Positions 29,272 through 39,666 of a stretch of DNA of 64,000 bases are shown piece by piece; within the stretch, counting starts at the first letter, position 1, and every line of letters starts with the position of its first letter. The position numbers and the translations under genes are program-made. Under the pieces are notes generated by a model. It had not been told where the DNA came from and ran no database searches. It saw only the letters and a program-made list of their open reading frames with translations. This stretch comes from Tricholomella constricta (Eukaryota; Basidiomycota; Agaricomycetes; Agaricales; Lyophyllaceae). The stretch is from positions 992,001 through 1,056,000 of the forward strand of contig JAACJP010000001.1 of NCBI GenBank assembly GCA_013368375.1, given 5' to 3'.

Positions 29272-30557
29272 TTGTCGCCGTGTTGTACTGCTGGGGTCTT
29301 GTTGGGTCGTTTGATGGCTGGGGATGGGTAGTTGTGCGATCCCTTGGACCAGTTGCGGAATCCCCAGATTTCGTTCGGTGTGGCTTCCTCTAGGGTCTTG
29401 TTTATCCAGGTGCGTTTTTCGTGTTTGAACAGTCGCTTGAAATAGTTGTCAGTTTTCTTGAGTGTACGATGGATTACCTCACAGTGTGTGCCCCATCGCA
29501 TTTTGTGGGCTTGTTGTTGTTGGCGGAGTGTCGTGCGCTCTACGTTGGCATCATTTAGGGTGTCCGTCCACCAGGGTTTGGCCTTCTTGGAGGGGCGTTT
29601 CTCTTTTGTCGAAGTTGTCGTGGCGCCTTTCATTGCTTCTGTGAGGAGTTTGACGTCTTCGTCTAGTTGTTCCGGCGATCTGGGAATGTCGAGGTTCTGC
29701 AGTTCGAGCCATCTCGGGCCGTTTTGGGCGAGTTCGTCGTCGAATGTGTTCTTCCATTCCTTCGGGTCAGCATCTTTGAAGTTATACTTCGTACCTGTGA
29801 TGTTTTCTATTTCGGTGCTGCCATGGTCGATGACCCATCGTAATGCATGGTGATCTGATCCGCAAGACGCTGAGTCGTCTATGGTCCATTCTTTTGTTGC
29901 GTCGAGGTCGACGGCGGCCGGGTTGGCAAATGTGAGGTCGATTACTGTGGTAGCGCCTCTCGATCTATGTTCGAAGTAAGTAGGTATACCTTTTTCGTTG
30001 AGGAGGGAATATCCTCGTCCGCACAGCCATTCTACCAGTTGTCTTGTTTTTGTCGATGGGGGTTTGTTTCTGATGCTCCAGTCCGGATGGTGCTGGTTCC
30101 AGTCCCCGCTGATGATGACTAGGTTGTCTTCCGGGAGGCTTAGTGCTTGTAGTCTGGTTGAGGCGTCAGTTCTGCGGCCGATCGAGCTTTTGGCGCGTGG
30201 TTGGCTGTAGATGTTGACTATTGTTGTCGTGGGGTAGTTGGCCTGTTGGATGTCTAGCACCTGTATGTCAAGGTCCTGTGCTATGTCGGAGCGTAGTGTG
30301 ACTGAGAAGTCTGGCCAGGCTCTGGCGTAGGCCATGACACGTGGTCTGTGTCCCCGAGGGATGGTGGCTATCGGTAATATGGGGGTCCATGCGTGGTGTG
30401 CGACTGGTCCGATTTGGTCGGTTCTGATTTTGTCCCACCACGGTTCGGTGATGAGGAGCAGGTCGTATCTGTCTGTGTACGCGTTTAGTAGGGTGTGGCA
30501 GACGGTGTTGCTTCGGTTAGTGTTTAGCTGCAGTATGCGTATCGGTTGTGTCTTCAT
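29163..30557 (-). CDS. LINE ORF2 endonuclease part (AP-endonuclease-like)
   Basis: 464 codons before the frameshifted end. Endonuclease/exonuclease/phosphatase fold residues are visible: LQLNTNRS, LLLITEPWW, VNIYSQPR, IISGDWNQHHPDW, and SCGSDHHALRW. A charged linker to the RT follows (KRPSKKAKPWWTDTLND). It nicks the genomic target for target-primed reverse transcription. The start ATG overlaps the ORF1 stop as ATGA (30554-30557). A run of seven G on the plus strand at 29234-29240 lies exactly where the frame must change to join the RT at 29271. Confidence 0.86.
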   Translation of the reverse strand: MKTQPIRILQLNTNRSNTVCHTLLNAYTDRYDLLLITEPWWDKIRTDQIGPVAHHAWTPILPIATIPRGHRPRVMAYARAWPDFSVTLRSDIAQDLDIQVLDIQQANYPTTTIVNIYSQPRAKSSIGRRTDASTRLQALSLPEDNLVIISGDWNQHHPDWSIRNKPPSTKTRQLVEWLCGRGYSLLNEKGIPTYFEHRSRGATTVIDLTFANPAAVDLDATKEWTIDDSASCGSDHHALRWVIDHGSTEIENITGTKYNFKDADPKEWKNTFDDELAQNGPRWLELQNLDIPRSPEQLDEDVKLLTEAMKGATTTSTKEKRPSKKAKPWWTDTLNDANVERTTLRQQQQAHKMRWGTHCEVIHRTLKKTDNYFKRLFKHEKRTWINKTLEEATPNEIWGFRNWSKGSHNYPSPAIKRPNKTPAVQHGDKCNTLRNTLFKPPRDSLTTTDRTCCSPSNMTPNTYH

Positions 30558-31651
30558 ATTGAAACGTCACCTGTATATGTGTCGTGCAATGCGGACGATC
30601 CGCTTGGTTGCATTTGGTAGGTGTCCCGGGGGTCTGGGGGTTGCGCGCTGTTTGGTGCTTTCTTGGGGCGCGATTTTTTGAGGGTGCCTTGGGTGGTTTT
30701 GATCTTTGCGGTCCCCCATTCCGTTGTTATCTGTGTGTCGTTTTCCTCGGTGTCCATGTGGTTGTCGGCGTACATGTCCTCCAGTTCGTCTTCGTGTTCA
30801 ATTTGTGTGTCGTCGAGGTGGTCGGCCGATTCTCTGTTGAGTGCCGTGGGGTTGGCTGACGTCGTTTGCGTTGTGTGTGGTGCTGGTGTGGCCTTTGGAG
30901 TTGGTGTGGCCGTCGCCTTGGTCGTGGTTTTCTTTTTGCTGGTGGCCCTGGTCTTACCTCCGCCATTGGTCGGTTTCTTTGTTTCTTTGGATGTACCCGC
31001 TGAGCGGGCCCGTTCGGCGCACTTGCAGTTGGTGGCTGGGTGATCGTCGCCGCAGTTGGCGCATTTGAATTGTTGTTGGTTGGCGTTGATGCTTTTGTCT
31101 GCGTTGGGGTGGGGCTGGTCGTCGTTGGGTGGGTTCTTGTGGTCGCGTTCCTGGTGTGGTCCTGTGCAGATTCGGCATTTGGTGTCATTCCTGCAGCGTC
31201 CGGCGTGGTGTCCGAAGGCCCAGCATTTGCTGCATTGCATTACGGGTGGGCGGTCTGTGTGCAGTACCACCTCGCAAAAGCGTGCAAAGGTGGCTACTCG
31301 CTTTGTAGCAAGAAGGGCCATGGTGTCATCCTCCGACTTGAATTCAAGTACAACGGATGAGAACTCTTGCTCCCAGAGGTCCACGTCGGCTTTCACCCAT
31401 CTCGGAGGTCCTGTCGGGCTCACCTTGTCCATTACCGGGTTGTTCAGCCTGAGTTCCTCCGCGATCTCTTCGGGGGTGTTTATCCTTCCGTTGTCCCGTC
31501 CCGTCCATATCCCGTTGATCCGGACTTTGAAACGCCTGTCGTCGGTGACGAGATCGATTGCGTCGGGTGATGTCCCGAGGGGTAGTAGGAGGTCGATGAA
31601 TTTATCTGCGTGTGTTCTCAGTTTGGCGCCTGTTTGGTCCTCGCGGGTCAT
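30554..31651 (-). CDS. LINE ORF1 nucleic-acid-binding protein
   Basis: 365 codons starting MTREDQTGAKLR. Middle region holds three zinc-knuckle-like motifs: CSKCWAFGHHAGRC, CRICTGPHQERDH and CANCGDDHPATNCKC. These are followed by a Lys/Thr/Pro-rich basic tail and an acidic segment. This is the usual ORF1p of fungal Tad/L1-type LINEs, binding element RNA in a ribonucleoprotein. The frame is intact. Its stop overlaps the ORF2 start, suggesting termination-reinitiation. Confidence 0.85.
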   Translation of the reverse strand: MTREDQTGAKLRTHADKFIDLLLPLGTSPDAIDLVTDDRRFKVRINGIWTGRDNGRINTPEEIAEELRLNNPVMDKVSPTGPPRWVKADVDLWEQEFSSVVLEFKSEDDTMALLATKRVATFARFCEVVLHTDRPPVMQCSKCWAFGHHAGRCRNDTKCRICTGPHQERDHKNPPNDDQPHPNADKSINANQQQFKCANCGDDHPATNCKCAERARSAGTSKETKKPTNGGGKTRATSKKKTTTKATATPTPKATPAPHTTQTTSANPTALNRESADHLDDTQIEHEDELEDMYADNHMDTEENDTQITTEWGTAKIKTTQGTLKKSRPKKAPNSAQPPDPRDTYQMQPSGSSALHDTYTGDVSI

Positions 31652-31872
31652 GAGGATGAGGTTCGAACGATAGTTATATCTTGCAGATGCGATGCGGATG
31701 TGCTTCGAGTCCTCATGTTGTGCAAGTCGGTTGTTTATGGATGTGACTGCTGTCCTCTCTGGCAGGCGGTCCTGGGCTAGGGGGCCGGTGTGTGAGACGA
31801 CGACGAGGCGGGCAGGGTGGTGCGAGTCTAGTGGGGATCTGGGATTGGGTAGTCTGGGTATTGTGGTGGTGG

Positions 31873-32327
31873 TGTTAGGGGAACTCCCTCTCGCGCCCTC
31901 CGACGCTCACCAATTGTCCCCCCGCCCATGCGATCGCTCCCCCGACCGTTCGCGATCCTGACCCCCGACGCTCCGACCCAAGCGTCGGCGTATATACTTA
32001 CACACTTCCTGTCGTTTCCCATCTCTCCCTGTGTGCGCCCAACGCCGATCCCGACCACCCGACATCCCGACGTCGGCTGTCCCCACTCGTGTCCGTACCC
32101 TGAGCCACGAGGATCGGACAGCGTCGGGAACGTGTCCATACACGCGCCGCAGACCATTCCTTGATTATTATGTACAGTACTCGTATATAGTCGGCCCACT
32201 GGCATTGGGGATCCTTAGTCTATTCTCTTCGGATTCCCCTCTGCCAGGTAAGCCCCTCTTTACATTCCTTACTGTACTTAATATAACTTCGGATTCCCCT
32301 CTGCCAGTACGACTCAGCTCCCTAACA
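31873..32327 (+). repeat. LTR-D copy 2, solo LTR
   Basis: TGTTAGGGGAACTCC start and CTCCCTAACA end, 455 bp. Contains CTCGTATATAGTCGG and the duplicated CTTCGGATTCCCCTCTGCCAG motif. No internal region on either side and no matching flanking duplication (GGTGG versus AGCAA). It ends 164 bp before the ATG of the split gene, so it forms most of that gene's upstream region. Confidence 0.85.
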
Positions 32328-32620
32328 AGCAAGCCCAAAGAGCGGTAAATCAGGATATGTTCCGTCCCAATTTCAGCCACCAAGTGTGTGGTGTTTGCTT
32401 CTCTCTTAACTTCAACCATCTCTCCTTTCTCCCCTTTTTTTGTTTCTGTTGCTCAGCTCTTTTCATTTGCTCCTGCTTCCAAGCTTGACTATGACATCTC
32501 CCGCACAAGCCTCTTCACCAATGTCACTTCCAGGGGCCCAAGAAATGACTCCGGAGGAACTCGAAATGCAGGCAATTATGTGTTCAAGCCCACCACCATT
32601 TCCTGACAGTGGTGCCAATG

Positions 32621-32854
32621 TGTAACGGTTGTACGGGGTTGGGGGATCCTTGCGAGACACCAGACACGTTAAGCTAGACCAATCTGTGGGATTCTGCTAA
32701 GTACGTGTACAGGGTGAAGGTGCAAATGATTATCTAAGCATACACTGTACAGGACATTTATATACGCATAACAAAGATGGTCGTGCATTACCAGAAGGTA
32801 ATGCCAAACAGGTCGCGTCTCAATATAGACGTATTGTAACGCGCCGTCGTTACA
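32621..32854 (-). repeat. Gypsy-B 3' LTR
   Basis: TGTAACGG...GTTACA ends. On the minus strand it holds a TATATAA box (plus-strand TTTATATACGC at 32757-32767) and the hairpin 32785-32804 (GCATTACC-AGAA-GGTAATGC). Followed by CACCCCCCTTTGA, the polypurine tract on the minus strand. Confidence 0.92.
32785..32804 (-). other. LTR hairpin, 8-bp stem with 4-nt loop
   Basis: Stem GCATTACC/GGTAATGC around AGAA. Same loop and closing CC/GG pairs as Gypsy-A but different stem bases on both sides. Repeated at 43085-43104 in the 5' LTR. Confidence 0.75.
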
Positions 32855-33007
32855 CACCCCCCTTTGAGATCAATGTATGATCTCAGCAGATGGATGTGCA
32901 TGGTTATTATTATAAGTACAAAGCGTGAGTATACAACTCCCGCTCAATTAGTGATCGCGTATGTATTCGACGACTACCATGACTGTGGCGTACACTCGAC
33001 GTTGTCG

Positions 33008-35656
33008 TTAAGCCTTCTCGACTACATCCATCGCATGGTCATCAGAAGCGTTAGCCTCTGGTAGAAGGACCAGTGGTGCGGATGAACTAGATGGAGCAGA
33101 GGGTGCTGGCGACGTAGTGGACTCGATAGTTGGGAGCGGAGGACCTTCCACCATAGGTGGTGGCGCAGGCGGGTCAGTGGTATTGTTAAACACCAGATCG
33201 CCGTCGTAGAGTACAGTAGCTTCGCGGTCACGTCCGGTGATGAATTTCATCGACGTGATGTCGTATCCTACAGGGTGTAGGCCGCGAGCGTGCGCAGTGT
33301 CCAGTCCTCGCTCTTTCTCGCAGTCGAGTAGTACGTGGAGTCTAGCGATATCATCGCGGGTCGGCTGTCGCCATCCATCCCATTGAGGAATGGCCGGGGG
33401 TATCCCGTATCGACATAGCCGAACAAGTTGATCGTCGTCCACATTGTCATATAGTGTACGATCAATTGTGGTTCCCGTATAATGCGCATCCAAGTAGTGG
33501 AGGCCGTAGGGATATGCGTGATCAATCCAAGCGACGGGTAGTCGATTAGCTAAAAGCGTACGGATTACGTCCGTTTCGGTTAAGTTGGCGGCATGCTCCT
33601 CAGGAAGAGCTAAGCGACCAAGGCTTGCTGTAGAAGGTAAGTGGTCGGGGATGCGATCCAATGGGTGAATGGCATTCCACGAGTCCACCGCTTCTTGATA
33701 GAGGTTCGGTCGAGCAATGATCATGGCGTATAGGCGCATGAACGCGACTCGAGATGCGGCTCGGGTAGGGCTCATGGCACGACCAAGGGCGTACCCGACC
33801 ACAGTGGGGAAGTGGATCGAGAAGTTATAGTCGATCACTAGACCGCTGTATACGTTGTCTAGGCCTGGTCTTCCGTGGTGTACAATATATTGTCCCCACA
33901 CATTGAAGTCCAGGGCTTGCGATACCGATGGTATGGGTAAACCCGCACCTCGGGTTCGAGGGTTGCGTGCTGAAGTGGACAATACTCCAGCGGGCGGTGG
34001 TAACACAGGTCGTGTCCACGCAGCGTCATCGCGTATCGATGGTTTGTGAGCCGGATCGAAGTATTCTCGTTGAAGGATAAACTTCATAGTCCGGTCTCTG
34101 TGGGGTTCGGCATATCGGGAAGCGATATGATAGAAATCCCAGAGCAGGTAGTGGGCTTCCACACGTTCGGTGTCCATGTTGAAGTTATCGTCACGGAACT
34201 GAACCAGATTGCGGATGTCTCGAGGGGACATAGGGAACCCGCGAGGTGCACACTTGTACAAAGGTGAACCTGTCGCATTGAATGCGGTCTTGTGTTCACG
34301 TTCGTATTCTAGAGCGCGACTAGCGCTCTGAGAAGCAAACACCGTATTACTGTACGGTGACCAGTACAGGCGTCGGTGAAGTAGTCCACCAAACGCGTTG
34401 TGGCGTTCGGGAGTACCATTGATGTGTAGTACGCCAATGGTATCTGGAATGCGTCCGATGAATGTCTCGAAGTTATACTTCAAGCGTTCGTTGGCTTCTC
34501 GGTCTGCAGCAAGGCGGTCGCGGCGGACTGAGGCGTTGTGCTTCATTCGTAAGCTACGCTCGTCGGCGGTTTCGCTTGCTGGTTCCTCCTTCAGCGTACC
34601 GATGGTAGAGGGCTCTACAGTCTCTTGCATCGGTTCATCGGCAGGAGAGCTAGCGTCAACCAGTCGTACATCGTCGACGGGCATCTGCTCGGGCACCGCA
34701 AAGGCCTGACGTATCGTAAGCACAATACGTCCAGCATCAATGTGCGGAGGTACGCCAAAAGGAAAGGGTACCTCGATAGTGGGGATCACTAGAGGTACTT
34801 TGGCAGCGCTTGTGGGCGCAGATCCTATTTCTTGCGCTGGCGCCGTGGACTGCACCGATGTGGGTGCGGTCTGAGGACCCTGCGTCCGACTACGCTTGTC
34901 GGTATAAGGCATCGCGTTCGGCAATGCGGGGCGCTTACGTAGCGCGCGTTGCAGCTCCTCGGTGATGTGGCGTTTAGCCATGGTTTGCTGATCAACTTCT
35001 CGTTGAAGGCAGTCAATGGTGTCAAGTAGTTGTCCTATCACGACCCTTGCCATTCCATCATGGATAAAGTCGACTACAAAGTCGGGTGCTACTCCGACGG
35101 TCTCGAGGCGGTTGAATATACCGTCTGGGTTCGTTCCCATATTAGCATGTGGTGCGTTGCGTGGCGCAGCATGCATACCTCGAGTATTTCCGTGAGAGTT
35201 CGAGGGATTTCCTTCCTTCTCTTCGACGGCTCGTTCACCCCCCTTTGGGCGGTGTGGTTTGTTACCACCACGCTGTTGTGAGGGGCGTCCCATCTCGACG
35301 CTTCTGTTCTTAGCATCAGGCAGCTGTCCAGGCTCGAGTTGCCCTGCTCCATGTCCATCGACATCCATTGGAGCGTGCAGGCGCTCAACGGCGGGTCCAG
35401 GAGCAGGCGTCTCGCCTGTGTTGGAAGGATTCTGTCCTTCGGACAGCTGATAGCTCGGTACCATTGTTGGCTGGTATGCTATCGATCCAAACGACAGTGG
35501 AGACTGTGCTTGGTTTTGCGGTTGCGTAGTTTGTTGCGCATGTTGTACGCGAGGTGAATTACTCGTAGCGCTGCGGTTATTGCGACCGCGGCGTCCACGC
35601 GTTCCTCCCCCTCTTGAGTTTCCTCGAAAACTCAGTGATTCTTGTCCAGACGACAT
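33008..35656 (-). CDS. Gypsy-B extra ORF downstream of pol, unknown function
   Basis: 882 codons starting MSSGQESLSF, about 140 nt after the end of pol. Homologue of the Gypsy-A ORF at 13085-16039: coiled-coil block (VVDFIHDGMARVVIGQLLDT), RIPDTIGVLHING, APRGFPMSPRD, TRGAGLPIPS, FMRLYAMIIARPNLYQEAV, LHYLDAHY, NVDDDQLVRL, PPAIPQWDGWRQPTRDDIAR. The N-terminal 170 residues (Gly/Arg/Gln-rich, RGGGTRGRRGRNNR) differ, so only the central and C-terminal parts are conserved. The ORF is fully open although gag and pol of the same copy each carry disabling mutations. No transmembrane or signal segment seen; function unknown. Confidence 0.85.
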   Translation of the reverse strand: MSSGQESLSFRGNSRGGGTRGRRGRNNRSATSNSPRVQHAQQTTQPQNQAQSPLSFGSIAYQPTMVPSYQLSEGQNPSNTGETPAPGPAVERLHAPMDVDGHGAGQLEPGQLPDAKNRSVEMGRPSQQRGGNKPHRPKGGERAVEEKEGNPSNSHGNTRGMHAAPRNAPHANMGTNPDGIFNRLETVGVAPDFVVDFIHDGMARVVIGQLLDTIDCLQREVDQQTMAKRHITEELQRALRKRPALPNAMPYTDKRSRTQGPQTAPTSVQSTAPAQEIGSAPTSAAKVPLVIPTIEVPFPFGVPPHIDAGRIVLTIRQAFAVPEQMPVDDVRLVDASSPADEPMQETVEPSTIGTLKEEPASETADERSLRMKHNASVRRDRLAADREANERLKYNFETFIGRIPDTIGVLHINGTPERHNAFGGLLHRRLYWSPYSNTVFASQSASRALEYEREHKTAFNATGSPLYKCAPRGFPMSPRDIRNLVQFRDDNFNMDTERVEAHYLLWDFYHIASRYAEPHRDRTMKFILQREYFDPAHKPSIRDDAAWTRPVLPPPAGVLSTSARNPRTRGAGLPIPSVSQALDFNVWGQYIVHHGRPGLDNVYSGLVIDYNFSIHFPTVVGYALGRAMSPTRAASRVAFMRLYAMIIARPNLYQEAVDSWNAIHPLDRIPDHLPSTASLGRLALPEEHAANLTETDVIRTLLANRLPVAWIDHAYPYGLHYLDAHYTGTTIDRTLYDNVDDDQLVRLCRYGIPPAIPQWDGWRQPTRDDIARLHVLLDCEKERGLDTAHARGLHPVGYDITSMKFITGRDREATVLYDGDLVFNNTTDPPAPPPMVEGPPLPTIESTTSPAPSAPSSSSAPLVLLPEANASDDHAMDVVEKA

Positions 35657-35797
35657 TAGGTGCGATTTCTAGTGATAGTGGTAGTGCACAAGGGGGCAGA
35701 GAGAAAATTTTTCGCTCCCCCGATCGGAGCTCCACTCGATCGAAGTGATCGAGTCCAGCCACGCTGTGGCTGTGTGGCGCACATTGCATGCCACACC

Positions 35798-38700
35798 TCA
35801 GCGCAGCTTTGCGAGCTGCAATATACGCTTCACCCCCTGGAGCTCGAGGTATCTATCGAGAGCTGCCAGGGATTCGCAGTGCTCACGCGGCTCCCACGTA
35901 GTGTCCCCCAGGGACCATCGAACTTGAAATTCAATGGCGCCCTCGGACCACCTATGTCCCAGAATCTCCTCGATGAACCACTCGTGGTCGTCTGGTGCAC
36001 CAAAGTCGTAAGGCTCTGGGTGCGCTTGATTCGGGAACAGTGCGTCCTCCGTAGCGTAATACAGTCTCAGCACGGACACATGAAACTTCGCGTGTAAGCG
36101 GCGCTGCTGAAGCGCGGAAGGCAGTTCCAACGTATAATTTGACGTTTCTGGCTCTGCCTTCAAGACACGATAAGGCCCCACGAACTTGGGGCATAACTTG
36201 CGTGCTCTACCCTTTGGAAGATTTAAGTTCTTCGTAGATAGGTAAACTAAATCACCAGTGCTAATCTTAGGATCATCACTCCGGCGTTTATTCGCATTCA
36301 GCGCTTGGAATACGCGGGCCTCGATAATAGCATCGTGGGCTTCCGCGAGATTCGAAAGGGCTTGTTCTGCAAACTGGCGAATACCCCGAGGAATCACATT
36401 ATCACTGCGAATTTCCTTGATCATGGAGGGCATGTATCCGCTGTTGAGTTCGAATGGCGCGTATTTGGTTGTCTCCGATATACTCGCATTAAGTGCGAAC
36501 TCGGTCATATCTACGCGATCAACCCAGTCTTTCTGGTCGTGGCGCACCACAGTACGGAATATTTGTCCGATACTGCGGTTTGCATGCTCAGTCTGTCCAT
36601 CGTTTGAGGATGAAACGATGTGGACATGAGCAGTTTCGATCCAAGGATCTTGTGAAGTTCTCGCCACCATTTGGAGGTGAACTTCGAGTCCCTATCGCTC
36701 ACGATGGAACTAGGAAGACCATGCAAACGAACAATTTCGCGCATATATATCCAGGACAACTCCGACGCTGTCATGCGCATATGTACTGGAATTAAATGCA
36801 CCATGCTCGTCATTCGGCACATAATAACCCACAGGTAAATATAGCCTTTAGATTCAGGGAATGGACCTATAAAGTCCGTTCCGATGGAGTCCCATGGTTT
36901 AATGGGCACTGGTAGCGAATGTATTTTGCCGGCAGGTTTTTGATTCAAACCCTTGGCTCGCTGACATGACTCACAAGTTTGACAGAACTTGCGAACTTCT
37001 GCGGTAATGGTGGGCCACCAGTACCAGCGTCGGAGGTATTCTGTGGTACGCTGGGCTCCAAAGTGTCCAACGGATGTATGTGCTTGTTCTATGAGTTGAG
37101 TGATCAATTTACGATCACGAGGAACACATAGAACTTCTACGCCGGCTGGATTCGTTGTCCAAATTAACGCATCTCGGTGTGTAAAATGCGTGAATTCACC
37201 GGGTTTGTCCATTATTACCGTGAACAATTTATCGGTTTTGTAACCTTTCCGTACTACCTCCAGGAATGAAGCATCGCCATTCCGTGGGTGTGGGTCTGGA
37301 TGCAGCGCAGGTGCGGGCTGTTGAAACAATGCCTCGCCCAACGTTTGTTTGCATTCTGAAGGAGCCCCATCCGGTTGTTGACCGGTCGAGGATTCAGACT
37401 GTACGGTAGGTTGCTGAAACTCTTCCAGGATGGCGGCTTCGATTTCTCGATCCTCACGTCGTTCCTGAAGGCGGCGACTACGCCTCACTTCCACGTCCTG
37501 CATGGCTCGAATTTCAATAACTCGTTCAGCCACTTCTTGCAGTCGTGAAGGTGGGAGATCCTCTCCGTCTGGATCTATTCGCGCGTCAGCGCGTACATAG
37601 TCGTTGACGCTCTGCACCTCATTAGGTGCATCTCCTTCAAAGTAGCGGGATAAGCAATCAGCTACTTTGTTCAGTTCTCCTTTTACATATGTAATGTCAA
37701 AGGTGAACCGAGACATATGATCGTTCCAGCGTCGTTGACGCGGTGACAGATTTACTTGAGTTTTGAAGAACTCTAGCGCTTTATGGTCTGTGATTACATG
37801 GATATTGTAACCAACCAATTTATCTTCCCATTTTAATAGGGCTTCTAGAATCGCAAGAGTTTCGAGCTCGTGTACAGCATAATTTTGCTGAGCGCTCGTG
37901 AACTTCTTCGACATGAACCCAGCGGGCCGACATGTCTGCCAAGTGGGTCCTTGGCCGTACATGGCTCCGACGCCAGTCTTCGAGGCATCGCATATAAGCC
38001 ATATAGGGTCTTTATTCTTAACGTCTATAGGCTGTATGACTGGTGTCCTACAACATATTTGCTTTATCATTTGAAAACACCGATCATGGATCGGTCTCCA
38101 ATGAAATGGTAACCCGTTTTGCGTCATGGACATGAGGGGTCCCGTATACGCAGTAATATCAGGTAGGAAGTTACCCAAGTAATTTACTAGTCCGACGAAC
38201 CGCTGAATATCATTATGTGATCGCGGTGTTCGCCATTCGCGTATGCGGCTTAGTTTATCGACATCAGGGTGTATACCGCGATCATCAATAATGTGTCCAA
38301 GGCAATCAATGCGTTCAGCGTATAATTCGCATTTCTTCCATTTCAGATACAAAGAAGCAGCTCTGAGTCTCTCGAATACTATTCATAGGTGTTTCTCATG
38401 CTCTTCTATCGATTCTGAAAAGATAAAGATATCATCCAGGTAGACATGCATGAATCTACCAATCAAGTCTCGAAAGGTTGACGTCATGAGTCTCTGGAAT
38501 GTGGCAGGTGCGTTGCAGTCACCTATCTGCATTATATTGCTGACATAGGTGCCGGCGATAGTTGCAAAGGCCGTTTTATGTACATCCTCTGGTCGTATAT
38601 GCACTTGCTCATAGGCGTCGGTTAGATCAATTCTTGATCTAATCTTCGCCCGCGCCACATCTTCCCGAATAATTTCTTGATCGGGTAGTGGTGTCACATC

Positions 38701-39663
38701 TTTCACGGTGTTATCGTTCCGTTGACGTGCGTCTAGTGCAGTTCGTAGCGAACCATCTTTCTTCGGTATGCACAGTAGTGGGGCTGCTTGGCTGACGGAC
38801 CGTGGCTCCCACCACTTAGCATCCACATAGCGGTTTATCTTCGCGTGGAATTCTTCTCTCAGCGAATTTGGGCACCGCGGTAAGTGATAGTGATACCGTG
38901 CATTCTCATCGATTAAATGAATCTCATGGTTAACTTCCCTCCACGGTGGTAACGTGTTAGGAGTTCCGTTCACCATATCTTGGAATTCATCATGCCATTG
39001 CTGACGTAGGCGGGGATAATCTTCTGTAGTGAGTTTACTTTTGATTTTTGTATTCCCATCCTTTCGTCGCTTCCCTTCCGCGGTTGGTTTCTCATACCTA
39101 TCGCGGAGGGCTTGTATCCGTTCTTCCGTCTCATCTGGTACTTCCAGTCGTACTTGCCGTGACTGTGGCGTACTTCCTGTAGTACTACCAGCTATTGTCC
39201 TGACGTATACTGACAGTTCGGATATCTCGTCTGGGCGCGCATCGCGATATATCTCGCCTTGAGGTGCTTGGACTCGCGTATATGCACGCATGGACGCAAT
39301 TACCTCGTTCCATTCAAATGGCATTCGAGGATCGTACGCCCAATCGACGTGCGGATGTGGTACAGGTCGATCCCAAAATGTTCGCTTGGGTTTCTCCTGC
39401 GCCACTTGTGGCGGCACTTGTGGTTCCGGTATTTTTATCTTCTCCTCAGTGCTATCCAAATTATCGATTTGCGAAGATTTGGGTTCTTTGTGCTGCATTT
39501 TGTGCGTTTTGTCTTTCTTTTCATACTCGGTTGACCCTTTCTCCCCCTGAAGAGTATCTATATACTCTTCCTCGCTCATCAGTAGACATGGCGCGTCCGA
39601 TGGAAGACTATGCATTTTGTGCACCTCTTCCTCCGGAACGTCTTCTACTGTGACTCGTGGGAG
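35798..39663 (-). pseudogene. Gypsy-B pol with nonsense and frameshift mutations
   Basis: Open after the UGA at 39664 through RT (LDARQRNDNT, HVYLDDIFIFSES) to a TGA at 38383-38385. There Gypsy-A has Arg in EDHLRVVFERLR, so the change is CGA to TGA. It continues in frame from 38352 through RNase H (WLICDASKTGVGAMYGQG) and integrase (AHTSVGHFG, CQTCESC, GTDFIGPFPES, SDRDSKFTS) to STSFHPQT. There one G is missing relative to Gypsy-A and the frame shifts (near 36600). The remainder (GQTEHANRSIGQIF, then chromodomain-like EFQVRWSLGDTTWEP) lies in the frame of 35798-36670. Two lesions therefore inactivate it. Confidence 0.9.
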
Positions 39664-39666
39664 TCA
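39658..39666 (-). promoter_or_regulatory. Putative UGA readthrough site between gag-pro and pol (Gypsy-B)
   Basis: Minus strand: CGG GAT TGA CTC CCA, with pol continuing in the same frame as L-P-R-V-T-V-E-D. The V-T-V-E-D after the stop is shared with Gypsy-A. Confidence 0.65.

Larger units (their letters stand above)
28126..31872 (-). mobile_element. Non-LTR retrotransposon (LINE, endonuclease type), 3'-truncated
   Basis: Minus-strand order is ORF1 with zinc knuckles, then ORF2 with apurinic-like endonuclease and reverse transcriptase. ORF1 and ORF2 overlap by ATGA. ORF2 is broken by one frameshift in a homopolymer. The 3' end (C-terminal RT, any tail) is replaced by satellite near 28126; 5' UTR probably fills 31652-31872. 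Confidence 0.85.

Noticed and set aside
31868..32332. Target-site duplication around the solo LTR
   Set aside because: Flanking bases GGTGG and AGCAA do not match, so either the duplication has decayed or the LTR formed by unequal recombination.
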